DNA of 64,000 nucleotides from Candidatus Endomicrobiellum trichonymphae (GTDB lineage: Bacteria; Elusimicrobiota; Endomicrobiia; Endomicrobiales; Endomicrobiaceae): contig NZ_AP017459.1 in NCBI RefSeq assembly GCF_002355835.1, positions 806,001-870,000 of the forward strand, read 5' to 3'. Under the pieces are notes generated by a model. That model made no database searches. It was given only the letters and a program-made list of their open reading frames with translations, and was not told the origin of the DNA. The position numbers were made by a program, and so were the translations under genes. Below are positions 1 through 11,168 of this stretch, piece after piece. How positions within the stretch are numbered: the stretch's first letter is position 1; the number at the start of each line of letters is the position of its first letter.

Positions 1-1004
1 CTGAGAGGCGAAAACCATAAACCATAATATGCAATTTCAGCATATTTATGGGCAAGCAACTGTTTAAAATGCAATGTATCGCGGTCAATGGAAATCGATT
101 CAAGTTCTTCGTGCGCCGCATACAATACTGCGGCGGCAGGAGATTCATAAACTCCTCTTGATTTCATACCGACAAGCCTGTTTTCAACTATATCGGCTCT
201 TCCTATACTATTTGCGCCCGCAATTTCATTTAATTTCGTAATCAGTTCAACAGGCGTAAATTTATTGCCATCTATAGAAACTGGAATACCCTGTTCAAAT
301 GCTATGGCAAGATACATTGGTTTATCCGGAGCCTTTTCTGGAGAAACAGTCATTTTAAACATTGACTCGTCGTACTCGTTTTCAAGATCTTCTAAAACTC
401 CACCTTCATAAGAAATATGCCATAAATTTGCATCCGAAGAATACGGTTTTGCTTTTGTTACGGGAACGGAAATATCTCTTTTTTTAGCATAATTAATAGC
501 ATCTTCCCTTGACTTTATATCCCACTCTCTCCATGGAGCGATAATCTTTACATTAGGTATTAAAGACTTAAAAGCAAGTTCAAACCGCACCTGATCGTTT
601 CCTTTGCCGGTTGCACCGTGACAGACGGCATCAGCTTTTTCTTTTTTTACAACATCCGCAATTTTCTCGGCGATTATCGGTCTTGCAAGCGACGTTCCCA
701 AATAATATTTGTTTTCATATAAAGCGTTTACTTTTATCGTCGGGTAAATATAATTTGTAACAAACTCTTTTTTTGCATCAATTATATATGATTTCGAAGC
801 GCCGGTTTTTTTTGCTTTCTCGTCTAATCCTTCAAGTTCTTTTCCCTGCCCTACATCAACACAACACGCCACAACTTCACATCCATAATTTTCTTTTACC
901 CATGAGAGAATGATAGACGTATCAAGTCCACCTGAATAAGCTACAACCACTTTTTTAACACCATCCCTACATACAGGTTTACTGCTCACTTTGTTAATTG
1001 CCAT
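1..1004 (-). CDS. argG: Argininosuccinate synthase (3' end outside window)
   Basis: Joins citrulline and aspartate with ATP to make argininosuccinate, the penultimate step of arginine synthesis in the cytoplasm. The start at 1004 reads [15 protein letters not shown], followed by the N-type ATP pyrophosphatase P-loop AYSGGLDTS near residue 22. Further on, [14 protein letters not shown] and APWREWD are typical of the family. About 334 codons are visible and the C-terminus runs off the left edge. The start overlaps the 3' end of argD by 19 bases, so the two are probably translationally coupled in one arginine operon. Confidence 0.96.
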   Translation of the reverse strand, partial: MAINKVSSKPVCRDGVKKVVVAYSGGLDTSIILSWVKENYGCEVVACCVDVGQGKELEGLDEKAKKTGASKSYIIDAKKEFVTNYIYPTIKVNALYENKYYLGTSLARPIIAEKIADVVKKEKADAVCHGATGKGNDQVRFELAFKSLIPNVKIIAPWREWDIKSREDAINYAKKRDISVPVTKAKPYSSDANLWHISYEGGVLEDLENEYDESMFKMTVSPEKAPDKPMYLAIAFEQGIPVSIDGNKFTPVELITKLNEIAGANSIGRADIVENRLVGMKSRGVYESPAAAVLYAAHEELESISIDRDTLHFKQLLAHKYAEIAYYGLWFSPL

Positions 1005-2182
1005 TTTAGTGCCCCCTCCAAAATTTTCACAGCAAAATCCACGTCTTTTTTCGTAATTATAAGCGGCGGCAGTAATCTCAATACCGTATCATTAGTACAA
1101 TTTATAATCAACCCTTTATCCATACAATAATTTACGATATCTTTGCCGTTTATTTTAAGATCCATTCCTATCATTAACCCGAGTCCCCTAACACATTTTA
1201 TAACTGAATATTTATCTTTTAGATTTTCAAGTTTTATGCGGAGATATTCTGCAATTTTTAAAGAATTATTTAAAAATTCTGAATTGATAATATTTAATAC
1301 CGCAAGTGCAGCGGCGCACGATACGGGATTTCCGCCGAAAGTGGAGCCGTGATCGCCACACAAAAAAGTCCCAGCGCATTTCTCTCCGGCAATAGAAGCT
1401 CCCAAGGGCAGTCCGTTAGCCAAAGATTTTGCCAAAGTGACAATATCCGGTTTAATGCCGTAATTTTCAAAGGCATATAATTTTCCGGTGCGACCCATGC
1501 CGCACTGAATTTCGTCAAAAATCAAAAGAAAGTTGTTGTCGTCACAAAACGCTCTTAGTTCTTTTAAAAATGTTTTATCTGAGGGAATTATTCCCCCTTC
1601 GCCCTGTACAGGTTCTATCATTATAGCGACGGTTCTGTTATTTGCAAGTTTCTTTACGGAATCCATATTATTAATTTCCGCAAAAACAAATTTCTCCTGT
1701 AGCGGTTTAAAAAATTTATGGAATTTATCCTGTCCTGTCGCAGAAAGCGTAGTCAGCGTTCTTCCATGAAACGAGTTGAAAAAACAAATTATCTCATATC
1801 TATTCCCCTCTTTTGAAGGATTTAAAAAACCCCATTTCCTTGCAATTTTTATTGCGCATTCATTTGCTTCCGCTCCGGAATTTGAAAGAAAAACTCTCGC
1901 GCCGGGAAATGTCCTCTTAACAAGTTCCTCGCCTAATTTAATCTGTGGAGGCGCATAATATAAATTCGAAACATGCGAGAAACTGTCTAATTGTTTTTTT
2001 GCTGCTTTTATTACGGCTTCATTACAATGTCCGACATTACATACGCTTATGCCAGCAAAAAAATCGAGATATTTTCTGCCGTTTTCATCCCATATAAACT
2101 GGTTTTTAGTCTCTTTCACTACTAAATCACCGCGTTTATACGTATGCATAAAATATTCATCTTCAATTTGTTTTATATTCAT
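986..2182 (-). CDS. argD: Acetylornithine aminotransferase
   Basis: A PLP enzyme (fold type I, class III aminotransferase) that converts N-acetylglutamate semialdehyde to N-acetylornithine. At 398 residues it has the usual length. [15 protein letters not shown] near residue 102 binds the cofactor phosphate, [12 protein letters not shown] near 223 carries the pyridine-binding Asp, and [14 protein letters not shown] near 250 holds the Schiff-base lysine. [17 protein letters not shown] is also typical. It overlaps argG downstream and a broken restriction gene upstream. Succinyldiaminopimelate transaminase activity is possible in this family, but argG and argB as neighbours favour arginine synthesis. 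Confidence 0.95.
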   Translation of the reverse strand: MNIKQIEDEYFMHTYKRGDLVVKETKNQFIWDENGRKYLDFFAGISVCNVGHCNEAVIKAAKKQLDSFSHVSNLYYAPPQIKLGEELVKRTFPGARVFLSNSGAEANECAIKIARKWGFLNPSKEGNRYEIICFFNSFHGRTLTTLSATGQDKFHKFFKPLQEKFVFAEINNMDSVKKLANNRTVAIMIEPVQGEGGIIPSDKTFLKELRAFCDDNNFLLIFDEIQCGMGRTGKLYAFENYGIKPDIVTLAKSLANGLPLGASIAGEKCAGTFLCGDHGSTFGGNPVSCAAALAVLNIINSEFLNNSLKIAEYLRIKLENLKDKYSVIKCVRGLGLMIGMDLKINGKDIVNYCMDKGLIINCTNDTVLRLLPPLIITKKDVDFAVKILEGALKWQLTK

Positions 2183-3010
2183 CTCAACCTCTTTTCTAAT
2201 AATTCAGACAGCTTTAAATAAATCGGCAATTTTTTATTTTTGAAATAGTTCAAAAGCAATCTCAAAGTTTTACCTTCAGAAAAAAGAGTCAACAATATTT
2301 GATTATACACTTCGTCATTTGATAAAAGTTTTCTAAATACGGCAACGCTTAAATCTTTAATCTCGTTGAAAACAACTTCAGGCAAACCAGGAACGACAGT
2401 TTTCCAACTTTTTAAGTGTTCAACTATTTCATACCATATATAAGGTACTTTCAAATAGCTAAAAATATCTTTGCCATAGAACAAATATGTATTAATTTTT
2501 ATAGTATTCAGATAAAGAAATTAATTCTTTTTTATAATAGTTTTTATTTTTCATTAAATCAGGATCTACAAAATAGATAATTCCGGTAATTTCATTGTCT
2601 TTGTAAATTTTTTTACTGCAATTAATTTTTTTTAAAAATTTTCAATCTGCCATCTTTTCTTAGTAGAATCATGGTCATCTCTAATTTTTTTGCTCTATAA
2701 AATAAATTTTTTTATTTAATTTTAAAATATTGATCAATAGTCAACTATTCATTTACTTTTTCACCGGAAATTTTCTTCTGAATAATAATAAAACCGTTTT
2801 CTATAAGGTACGATTCAATTAATTTTTCAAAAGCATCCCCAAATTTGATTTCTTGTGATTGTAACAAATTTTGTAAAATTTTCGCTTTGGATTTTGTCGG
2901 TCTAAACAATCCCACATATCTTTCCGGTTTATATGATATTTTTTCTAGCAAGTCGGATTTAGATCTTTCAAATACTTCCCCGTTAAGTATTTCTTTAAAT
3001 TTATTAAAAT

Positions 3011-3014
<4 letters not shown>
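2179..3014 (-). pseudogene. HinfI-like type II restriction endonuclease, broken
   Basis: Three pieces in different frames make up one gene. The N-terminal piece (2745-3014) contains NGEVFERSKSDLLEK and GLFRPTKSKAKILQNLL, which I recall as HinfI-like. A middle stretch (about 2490-2740), outside any long frame, reads IEQKIRDDHDSTKKRWQ, an ExK-containing motif of the type expected at the catalytic centre of PD-(D/E)xK restriction enzymes. The C-terminal piece (2179-2484) contains GKDIFSYL and EGKTLRLLLNYF. Frameshifts and stops separate them, so no active enzyme is expected. It sits directly behind the matching broken methyltransferase. The HinfI assignment is from memory of the family; restriction-enzyme identity itself is better supported. 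Confidence 0.75.
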
Positions 3015-4185
<1,171 letters not shown>

Positions 4186-4206
4186 ATCTCAATTTCTCTA
4201 TTATTT

Positions 4207-4965
4207 TTACTTCCTTATTACTGTTCCCTTTATTTTTTGTATTCCGCTTATCCCCTCTGCTATCCATACTTCTTTTAGACCTTTTTTAACGGATTCGGCA
4301 CAGCCTTTAATTTTTGGTATCATTCCGCCGGTTATGGTTTTATCCTCTATTAAAGAGTTTATTTCTTTTATTTTAATTTCTTTAATTATGTTATTATTTT
4401 TATCAAACACTCCGGCAACATCAGTTAAAAATATGAGTTTCTGCGCTTTAAAAGCCACCGCTATTGAAGCGGCTAAAGTGTCAGCATTGACATTCATAAT
4501 GTTGCCTTCAACGTCAGCGGCAATAGAAGCTATAACCGGTAAAAATCTGGCTTTTATTAAAATATCTATAAGTTTTCTGTTTACTTTAACCGGTTCACCG
4601 ACAAAGCCGAGGTATTCAACCTGTCTGCATATTACACTTTTTCCGTCTTTGCCTGATATTCCGACGGCATTTGCGCCGTTTTTTATAAGACCTGTAGTCA
4701 AAACTCTGTTTACTTTACCGCTCAAGGCCAGCTCAACAACACCCAGCGTATCCGCATCAGTAAACCTTAAGCCGTTTACGAATCTGCTCGTTATTGCAAA
4801 TTTTTCAAGCAGCGCATTTATTTCAGGTCCGCCGCCATGCACCAAAATAATATTTTGTCTTTTTGAAATTAAAGTAAGTTCTTCAAGAAACTTGTTCTGT
4901 GCCTGCGGATTTTTAGTCAAACTTCCGCCAAATTTCACCACCGTTAATTCACTCATTTCTTCCAC
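4207..4965 (-). CDS. argB: Acetylglutamate kinase
   Basis: Phosphorylates N-acetylglutamate, the second step of arginine synthesis. At 252 residues it is short but normal for the amino-acid kinase fold. VKFGGSLTKNP near residue 10 and ILVHGGGPEINALLEKF near 40 form the phosphate-binding loops. VNADTLAASIAVAF and ITGGMIPKIKGC are the conserved substrate and ATP regions. There is no long N-terminal helix of the arginine-inhibited hexameric form, so feedback control may be weak (inference). It lies upstream of the broken restriction-modification pair and argD, argG on the same strand. Confidence 0.95.
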   Translation of the reverse strand: MEEMSELTVVKFGGSLTKNPQAQNKFLEELTLISKRQNIILVHGGGPEINALLEKFAITSRFVNGLRFTDADTLGVVELALSGKVNRVLTTGLIKNGANAVGISGKDGKSVICRQVEYLGFVGEPVKVNRKLIDILIKARFLPVIASIAADVEGNIMNVNADTLAASIAVAFKAQKLIFLTDVAGVFDKNNNIIKEIKIKEINSLIEDKTITGGMIPKIKGCAESVKKGLKEVWIAEGISGIQKIKGTVIRK

Positions 4966-5016
4966 CTATTTTAATACTCTGCCAGTTCTTAACAGCAGCT
5001 TTGTCACGAGAGTCAA

Positions 5017-5763
5017 TTAAGCTGGACATAATTCAGCAGACGCTTTTTTATAAGCCGAAAACTTGCATTTTAACTTAAAACCACACATATGACATTTTGA
5101 AACGTCAGGATCAAAATTTTCAGCCGCTACGTTTTCTGCGGTTTCTATCGCGACATCTATCGCATCAGATATTTCGCTCTGAGATCTTTTTGTATAAATC
5201 TTTTTATTTTCAGATAAAAAATAAACCGATATTTTATCGGGATCAAAACCAAAAACGTTTTTGCACGCATATACGTAAAAACTTAACTGCAAATCTTTAT
5301 CCACTCTTTCCTGCTCCCATATTTTCGCATGGGTTTTATAATCTACAATTTCATATTTGCCGTCAGGGTATCTGTCAACTCTGTCAATAATACCTATAAA
5401 CTTGTATTTTCCTATATTTGCATCAAACGCTTTTTCAACATATATAACTTCTGTATCTGATGCGTTAAAAGATTTATAATAACTTGCAAGCATACGTCTG
5501 CCGCACTCATAATATTCAAATATCTGCTGCGGATCGGCAAACCCGTCATTTCTCCATGCATCATCATAACACTCAAATAACATGTCATAAGACTGTTCCT
5601 TTCCAACATGAAATTTTTCCAGCGCTTTATGAATGATATGCCCGAAAGTTATATCCGCATTAATCGGAATATGAAGATTATCTAAATACATAAGTTTGTA
5701 TTTATATGGACAAAATAAATACATATTTACTCTTGAATAACTTATCTTAAAATCCTGTCTCAT
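5017..5763 (-). CDS. RecB-family PD-(D/E)xK nuclease with four-Cys cluster
   Basis: A stand-alone nuclease domain of 248 residues, of the kind found in AddB, Cas4 and RecB-like proteins. SYSRVNMYLFCPYKYKLMY near residue 9 gives the first Cys. GHIIHKALEKFH near 42 carries the conserved His. IIDRVDRYPDGKYEIVDYKTH near 122-143 is the D...DxK catalytic centre. CHMCGFKLKCKF at the end supplies three more cysteines, consistent with an iron-sulphur cluster. It overlaps rsmD by 17 bases and precedes argB. No helicase partner is visible here, so its substrate is unknown; DNA end processing is likely. Confidence 0.8.
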   Translation of the reverse strand: MRQDFKISYSRVNMYLFCPYKYKLMYLDNLHIPINADITFGHIIHKALEKFHVGKEQSYDMLFECYDDAWRNDGFADPQQIFEYYECGRRMLASYYKSFNASDTEVIYVEKAFDANIGKYKFIGIIDRVDRYPDGKYEIVDYKTHAKIWEQERVDKDLQLSFYVYACKNVFGFDPDKISVYFLSENKKIYTKRSQSEISDAIDVAIETAENVAAENFDPDVSKCHMCGFKLKCKFSAYKKASAELCPA

Positions 5764-6349
5764 TTCTTATGTTTTCCAATTTCGCATGCTTGTAAAAAGA
5801 AATAATAGTATCGCCATATTTCTCTGTCCTAAAACATTCAAGTCCTACAAGATTTCCGACAGGTTCTTTTATGTGTTTCTGCGTTATTAGAATGGAGTCA
5901 TCTTTTAAAATATCGTATCTCATTACATTTCTTAACACAGGATAAGTAAGCGCAAGCGCTTTTTTATTTTCGTCTTTGTAAGGGGGGCCCATAAAAATTA
6001 TGTCATATTTATCCTGCAAAACGGCAAAATCTTTTATTATGTCGCATTTAACAATTTTCGCTTTGTCATTAAACCCCAGCATATTTACGTTGCGTTTAAT
6101 GAGTGACAGAGAAATATCGCTTAACTCTGCAAACACCACTTTTTTTGCGCCGCGCGAAAGAGCCTCAATTCCGACCGAACCCGCTCCTGCAAACAAATCA
6201 ATAAAAATAGAATAGGGAATCTTAAATTGTATTATATCAAAAATTGACTTTTTTATTCTGCCGAGCATAGGTCGTATGGACAAATTATCATGAGGCAGAG
6301 TTTTTATTATTCTTCCGCGAGCCGAACCCGCTATAACTTTCAAACTCAT
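5747..6349 (-). CDS. rsmD: 16S rRNA (guanine-966-N2)-methyltransferase
   Basis: Methylates G966 of 16S rRNA during 30S assembly. VIAGSARGRIIKTL at the N-terminus, IRPMLGRIKKSIFDII, the AdoMet loop FIDLFAGAGSVGIEALSRGA and MGPPYKDE (the catalytic N/D-PP-Y position, here GPPY rather than DPPY) identify the family. I start it at 6349 (MSLKVIAG), four bases after the yjbQ stop, rather than at the longer in-frame ATG at 6406, which would overlap yjbQ. Length is about 200 residues, normal. The Asp-to-Gly change before PPY is unusual: this is the catalytic position, so activity may be altered. Confidence 0.88.
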   Translation of the reverse strand: MSLKVIAGSARGRIIKTLPHDNLSIRPMLGRIKKSIFDIIQFKIPYSIFIDLFAGAGSVGIEALSRGAKKVVFAELSDISLSLIKRNVNMLGFNDKAKIVKCDIIKDFAVLQDKYDIIFMGPPYKDENKKALALTYPVLRNVMRYDILKDDSILITQKHIKEPVGNLVGLECFRTEKYGDTIISFYKHAKLENIRNETGF

Positions 6350-6353
6350 TCGG

Positions 6354-6770
6354 TTATTCTCCAAAAATTTGAACGAAAACTTTTCTGCTTCGCGGTCTGT
6401 TATCAAAGTCCACTAAAATCACCTGCTGCCATGTTCCCGTCATCAGAGATTTTGACACAACGGGTATGGTCTTTGATGTGCCTATCAATGAAGATCGTAT
6501 ATGAGAAAAACCGTTGCCGTCATGCCATTTTTCGTCATGGGCATAAAAACCGTCAACAGGAGCAACTATTTCAAGAGACTTGCGGAAATCCGCAATAAGT
6601 CCAGGCTCAAACTCAAGAGTCGTAATAGCAGATGTAGAACTTGTCACACCCAAAGTAGCTATGCCGTTCGTAATTCCAGAACGGGCGATAATTCTTTTGA
6701 TGTCATCTGTTATATTAATAATATCAGTATAACCTTTAGTCTCGCAGTTAATGTACTCCGAATAAATCAT
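6354..6770 (-). CDS. yjbQ: YjbQ / UPF0047 family protein
   Basis: A 138-residue member of the YjbQ family, for which a secondary thiamine-phosphate synthase activity has been described; its physiological role is uncertain. GIATLGVTSSTSAITTLEFEPG (quoted in part: GVTSSTSAITTLEFEPG) and AHDEKWHDGNGFSHIRSSLIG are the signature segments, the latter carrying conserved His and Asp residues. GTWQQVILVDFDNRPRSRKV closes the fold. It is the first gene of the leftward operon leading to rsmD and the arginine genes. Start at 6770 is preceded by an AGGAGG-like site. Confidence 0.85.
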   Translation of the reverse strand: MIYSEYINCETKGYTDIINITDDIKRIIARSGITNGIATLGVTSSTSAITTLEFEPGLIADFRKSLEIVAPVDGFYAHDEKWHDGNGFSHIRSSLIGTSKTIPVVSKSLMTGTWQQVILVDFDNRPRSRKVFVQIFGE

Positions 6771-6813
6771 TTATATTGCCTCCTTTGTTGTCTGTCCAAT
6801 TTTTACTTCTTTG

Positions 6814-6981
6814 TCAAGTCCTATATATGCCCTTTATTTTGCCGAGTCTTATCATTATTCCAATTTCTTTGTTGGAGTTTTCCTCATCTTCGAGAATTAT
6901 CTCTAGTCTTTCCATAAGTCTGTTTAGCTGTTCAGAACCATAATCCAGTGCCTTTAGGAATATCTTTGATGCTGCAAACAT
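6814..6981 (-). CDS. Small hypothetical ORF, possible gene fragment
   Basis: A 55-codon open frame beginning MFAASKIFLKALDYG and running through a charged, helix-prone stretch (EQLNRLMERLEIILEDEEN) to KIKGIYRT. I do not recognise it. The sequence upstream in the same frame contains stops, so it may be the tail of a decayed gene. It lies between yjbQ and a broken secreted-protein gene on the same strand. Confidence 0.3.
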   Translation of the reverse strand: MFAASKIFLKALDYGSEQLNRLMERLEIILEDEENSNKEIGIMIRLGKIKGIYRT

Positions 6982-7046
6982 TCAGCGATACAAGAACTAA
7001 TCCAGATTTACCCGTCTATTCCCATCTTGCCACATCAAATTTGAGC

Positions 7047-7308
7047 TTAACACATAGCAAAGCAATTGATGAAATTAGCCTTCCTTGCCTCGCTATTTTT
7101 TATTTTTGATACAATGAAGACACCTAGAAAGACAGTCGCTGCTTTAACTAACCATTTTACTCTGCCTATTCTAAAAGAATGTTTTGCTTCACTCTTAAAC
7201 TGACTCTCCGTCATACTGATTGCTTCAACTTTATTTTTCTGTTTTACTACTGGTGCTTCCGCTCTTACCAATCCTGCTAACTAACATCATAAATATTATC
7301 TTTTTCAT
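7047..7308 (-). pseudogene. Small secreted protein with signal peptide, frameshifted
   Basis: The ATG at 7308 starts a signal peptide (MKKIIFMMLVS). A one-base shift moves the reading into the long frame that continues LAGLVRAEAPVVKQKN, giving a plausible signal-peptidase site after VRAEA. The mature part has a basic segment (FRIGRVKWLVKAATVF) and one hydrophobic helix (VFLGVFIVS). Total about 85 residues. It resembles in design other small exported membrane proteins in this window (12126-12598, 29723-30135), though I see no clear sequence identity. Function unknown. Confidence 0.5.
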
Positions 7309-7743
7309 TTGACAACTATTCTTTAAACCAAATCAAAATGTCCACAGTTGGTAGTCTGATTGTTACTTTCTAAACGTCAGCACCCTTTGAAAAATCTGAT
7401 ACAATGAGATGTTTGTTTTTATAGGGAATGTACAGAACCGACTAGTTGGTTTCTCAAGTACTTTATAATACCTAGAAATTACATACATCTTGCTGTTTAC
7501 TGTTTAAAAAATACCAGATAAAAATAACAGTATGCCCTTTGGAAAACTGCGGAAAACTCATAAACACAGCAACGGCTTTTTTCCTTTTATAAAAATTATC
7601 AATATTCCGCCTAAACTACTACCTTCTTGAGATCACTCCTCTGCTTATATTCCTTTCTGAAAATCCAGCACCCTTCTACCAAACATAGTCATAAGTTATA
7701 TTTTTTCTACGACGAAATTCCTCAGCTTTCTATAACCTTTATA
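7309..7743. other. Intergenic stretch without a recognisable gene
   Basis: This span between the broken secreted-protein gene and tRNA-Ala has no frame with family-like content on either strand. It is AT-rich with scattered stops. I see no repeat, terminator or RNA motif that I can support. Confidence 0.5.
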
Positions 7744-7816
<73 letters not shown>

Positions 7817-7972
7817 GCTATTAATTTAATTAAGTAGATTATAATGAAAGACTATTATTATTGTCAAATCCAATAATTATTATTGACATTTTTATTGAAA
7901 TTTATTATAAAATGAATATATTTTTGAAAAAATAGAATTTATTTCGGCGTGGATGCTGGAGGCATTAATTTG

Positions 7973-8242
7973 ATGAAAAAACCTGATATCGTTAAACAGG
8001 TTTCTGACATTTCAGGATTAACGCAAGGCGATTCAAACAAAGCAATAAAAGCTTTGGTTAAAGTAATCCAGATTACCTTAAAAAACAACGGAGTGATTTC
8101 TTTATCTGGCCTTGGATCTTTTAGAGCAAAAAACCGAAAAGCCAGACAGGGTAGAAACCCTAAAACTAAAGAAGTGATTCTCATTCCGCCGGGGAAAAAG
8201 GTTTCATTTAAGCCTACTACAACTCTCAGAAAAATAATATAG
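7973..8242 (+). CDS. hup: HU-family DNA-binding protein
   Basis: Small basic nucleoid protein that bends DNA as a dimer. The chosen start (ATG 7973, MKKPDIVKQVSD) follows a GGAGG site at about 7958-7962; a GTG at 7949 in frame would add eight residues and ignore that site. LSGLGSFRAKNRKARQGRNP is the turn and start of the DNA-binding arm. GRNPKTKEVILIPPGKKVSF is the classic arm with the intercalating proline region. About 89 residues, typical for HU/IHF; no strong feature separates the two. Confidence 0.93.
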   Translation: MKKPDIVKQVSDISGLTQGDSNKAIKALVKVIQITLKNNGVISLSGLGSFRAKNRKARQGRNPKTKEVILIPPGKKVSFKPTTTLRKII

Positions 8243-8661
8243 AATATGATAAGCACAGAACTGTCTAAAAACTGCAGTTTTACATATATTTACAAAAAAC
8301 CATAAACATCCGCGGGCAATACGGATACCTAAATTAATAAAAGCTATAACCAGCGAGCAGCAAGATACTTCAATGGTAAACACGGTGAGGAGAGAAACTA
8401 AGTCTTTTCCTTAGCAGAGAGCGTAAACCCAAAACAGCATAAAGCCCCAGACAGAACTTTTTGACCATTTAATGAAAGCTTCTGAAACTTGCAAAAAATG
8501 GAGTTTTTGTTTCGTCCGGCATAAATTCCGGCAAATACAGCAAAGGATATGTAAAATGTTTCAGGCAGAGCATATAAAATACTCAACGGCATTCTGCTCT
8601 TCAGAAAAATTACAAGATGTACGTAAAATAAATAAAAATTGAAAAATATCAAGGATAAGAC
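8243..8661. other. Intergenic stretch between hup and hom
   Basis: No gene is supported here. A perfect palindrome AAAACTGCAGTTTT lies shortly after hup at about 8264-8280, possibly a weak terminator, though without a long T-run. On the minus strand an 84-codon open frame (8398-8652) is hydrophobic but matches no family I know, and its start overlaps nothing useful. It could be a decayed membrane gene. Confidence 0.4.
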
Positions 8662-9945
8662 ATGGAAAAAAATTATATCAATGTAGGTCTCATAGGATAC
8701 GGAACAGTAGGCAAAGGCGTAGTAAAAATATTAGAAGAAAACAAAAAAATAGTTCTAAGAAAAGTCGGCAATCCTATACGCATAAAATCAATCTGCGATT
8801 TAAACCCCATAGACAAACCCGAACTTCACGTCAAAAATTTCAAAGATATAATAAAAGACCCTGAAATAGATTTGATTGTTGAGCTTATCGGCGGATACGA
8901 ACCTGCGAGAACAATAATAACAGAATCTTTAAAAGCGGGCAAAAACGTTGTCAGCGCGAATAAAGCCGCACTTGCAAAATATTGGGATCAGATTTTCACA
9001 ACAGCGCAAATTTACCAGAAATCAATATATTACGAAGCTTCCGTCGGCGGCGTAATTCCGGTGGTGCAAGGTCTAAGCGAGGGACTTGCTTCCGAAGAAA
9101 TACTCGAAATTAAAGGCATTTTAAACGGCACTACAAATTTTATTCTAAGCGAAATGAAAAAACACTGTGTTTCCTATGAAGAAGCTCTAAAAAGCGCCCA
9201 AAAAGCCGGCTATGCCGAAGCCGACCCATCTTTTGATGTCAACGGTATTGACACGGCAAACAAACTTGCAATACTCGCTTCTCTTGCTTGGGGCAGCTGG
9301 GTAAAAGTTAAAAGTATATCGGTCATCAAGGGTATTGCTGATTTGGATATTGAGGACATTTTAATAACGCAGGATTTCGGATATAACGTAAAACTTATAG
9401 GTTCTGCACAGAAAACAAAAGACGGAATAGATTTGTCCGTACAACCATGCCTTGTAAACCACGAGCATGCTTTTGCAACAGTTGAAAATGAATATAACGC
9501 CATTATGATTACGGGAAAAGATTCAGGCGACGTCTTATTTTACGGAAAAGGTGCGGGACAGCTGCCGGCGGCAAGTGCAGTTGTGTCCGATATTATAAAT
9601 CTTTCAAAATCTATCGTTACAAATACCGCAGGCATTGTTCCAGACGTGGTTTACGACAGCACGAAAAAAATCAAAATTCTTCCTGCAGGCAAGAGTAAAG
9701 CACCTTATTATTTAAAGTTTACGGTCATAGACAAACCCGACGTTTTATCAAAAATTTCAGGTATTTTGTCCAAATTTAAAGTCTCAATAGCAAGAAGTCT
9801 TGCACAATTTAATATAAGCAAAAAGAATTACGGCAGAATTAGCATAATTACGCACGAAACATATTCTGAAAACATTGAAAAAGCCATTAACGCTATAAAA
9901 TCTATAACAAAATCCAAAACGGTTAAAATTAAAATAGAAATTTGA
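8662..9945 (+). CDS. hom: Homoserine dehydrogenase
   Basis: Reduces aspartate semialdehyde to homoserine, the branch point to threonine and methionine. The NAD(P)-binding loop is VGLIGYGTVGKGVVKIL at residue 7. SANKAALAKYW near 99 holds the conserved Lys. GGVIPVVQGLSEGL and ILNGTTNFILSEM are catalytic-domain signatures, and YAEADPSFDVNGIDTANKLAILA carries the substrate-binding Asp/Glu (quoted here as AEADPSFDVNGIDTANKL). A C-terminal ACT domain begins near 350 (YLKFTVIDKPDVLSKISGIL), suggesting allosteric control, typically by threonine. 427 residues, normal length, single gene without fused aspartokinase. Confidence 0.95.
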   Translation: MEKNYINVGLIGYGTVGKGVVKILEENKKIVLRKVGNPIRIKSICDLNPIDKPELHVKNFKDIIKDPEIDLIVELIGGYEPARTIITESLKAGKNVVSANKAALAKYWDQIFTTAQIYQKSIYYEASVGGVIPVVQGLSEGLASEEILEIKGILNGTTNFILSEMKKHCVSYEEALKSAQKAGYAEADPSFDVNGIDTANKLAILASLAWGSWVKVKSISVIKGIADLDIEDILITQDFGYNVKLIGSAQKTKDGIDLSVQPCLVNHEHAFATVENEYNAIMITGKDSGDVLFYGKGAGQLPAASAVVSDIINLSKSIVTNTAGIVPDVVYDSTKKIKILPAGKSKAPYYLKFTVIDKPDVLSKISGILSKFKVSIARSLAQFNISKKNYGRISIITHETYSENIEKAINAIKSITKSKTVKIKIEI

Positions 9946-10946
9946 GCTGAACTGAACAGTTATTACAATAAAAAGTTTAAGAAAATATGACTATTGTTTG
10001 TTATTTTGAAGAGACTTTTTCTCCATGAATTATTTGCCGGATATTGTCTGTTCTATTGAGTAGACTTTATCCCTTAAATATCTAACTTCTTAATGACAGA
10101 CGGATTAATTTTAAACTCTTAATAAGAAATTGACGAGGACTTTAATGATTTTTATTTCAAGAGCTGTGGACGGTATAAACGAACAACAATATTAAGGTAT
10201 TTACGCTGACCACACTTCCAAGTCAAGTGAGAGGATAAAAGAAAAAAATAAGACAGCTATTTTCACGGAGTTATCTTTTCTCCTCTTCTAAAGTGAGAGG
10301 GCAAAAGAATCATGAATATATGTGGCAATGTTTGTTCAAGAGCTTAATCTTTCCCGTTTAAGGACGAGGATAATAAAGGTCTTGCTTGGTAAAATCTTGC
10401 TGCCTTAACTTCCCTCTTTCAAGAGGAAACGAAAATGATAATTAATATCAAAATAAATAAAGAAAAACGTGCTGTCTATGAAACAAGCATTGAAACCGCA
10501 AAGAACAGTCGTGTTAAGTTCTTTTGAGAGAATCATAATAATTTTACAGCAATATAGATATAACGGATATAATTGTCATAGACTAACAGAATTAAAAATA
10601 TACTGAACTCGGCTGCCTCTGAAATATTTATCTTTGAAGTTTTTTTAACAAAGACAACATTGTTGCTGATTTCTTTTATAAATTAAAGTTTTCCTCTAGT
10701 TCTTGGGTTGTTCGGTTGTTCCGACAACTCCTGATTTTCTGGGGAATATTCGGTTTCCTCATCCGTTCCATAAACAATCGGATTTTTATAAAATCAAAAA
10801 CCATTTTTTCTCATTAACTATATTAACATTACATACATTTGCGTTCCGTACAATATACTGGCTTATATATTTTTTTACATACGCGCGTACTTTACTTAAG
10901 AAGCCACATACATTGTTGCACTTAACGCACAATATTTACATAATAA
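9946..10946. other. Long non-coding or fully decayed stretch after hom
   Basis: About one kilobase without any frame that looks coding. Short purine-rich motifs such as aagtgagaggataaaag and aaagtgagagggcaaaaga recur near 10220-10310, but I cannot assign them. An 88-codon plus-strand frame at 10703-10969 has composition dominated by Thr/His/Phe/Leu runs from AT-rich DNA and is unlikely to be a gene. Confidence 0.4.
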
Positions 10947-11110
10947 CAACGGCAACAACTTGCCTTTAAAGAGTAAAACTTCGCTTCACTCAACGACAAT
11001 CAACGCACGGAGCTTCGCTCCTCTTATGCTTCGCATTCTCTGTCCTGCTAACGTTTACTGCTTTTTATTTTTTTAGTTCATTTATAGAATTTTACTCTAA
11101 CTAACAACAG
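10947..11110 (-). repeat. Triple mini-hairpin repeat, copy A
   Basis: One of three related copies (others at 21985-22068 and 23869-24030). Read on the minus strand it holds GAATGCGAAGCAT and GGAGCGAAGCTCC, perfect stems closed by a GAA loop, then a third degenerate stem around AGTGAAGCGAAG. Flanking sequence GTAAACGTTAGCAGGA before, and CTCTTTAAAGGCAAGTTGTTG after, is shared with the other copies. It lies immediately downstream of decayed lipoprotein genes, as copy C does. Confidence 0.8.
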
Positions 11111-11168
11111 CACCTTTAAAACTATAATTCATAAAACTTTTCCTAATGTATTTCAATCAATTCTTTTT

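Noticed and set aside
4334-5020. 228-codon plus-strand frame opposite argB
   Set aside because: It is antisense to an unmistakable acetylglutamate kinase and has Ser/Thr/Phe-rich composition typical of a shadow frame.
10703-10969. 88-codon plus-strand frame after hom
   Set aside because: No family resemblance and a composition that follows from AT-rich DNA; it also runs into hairpin repeat copy A.
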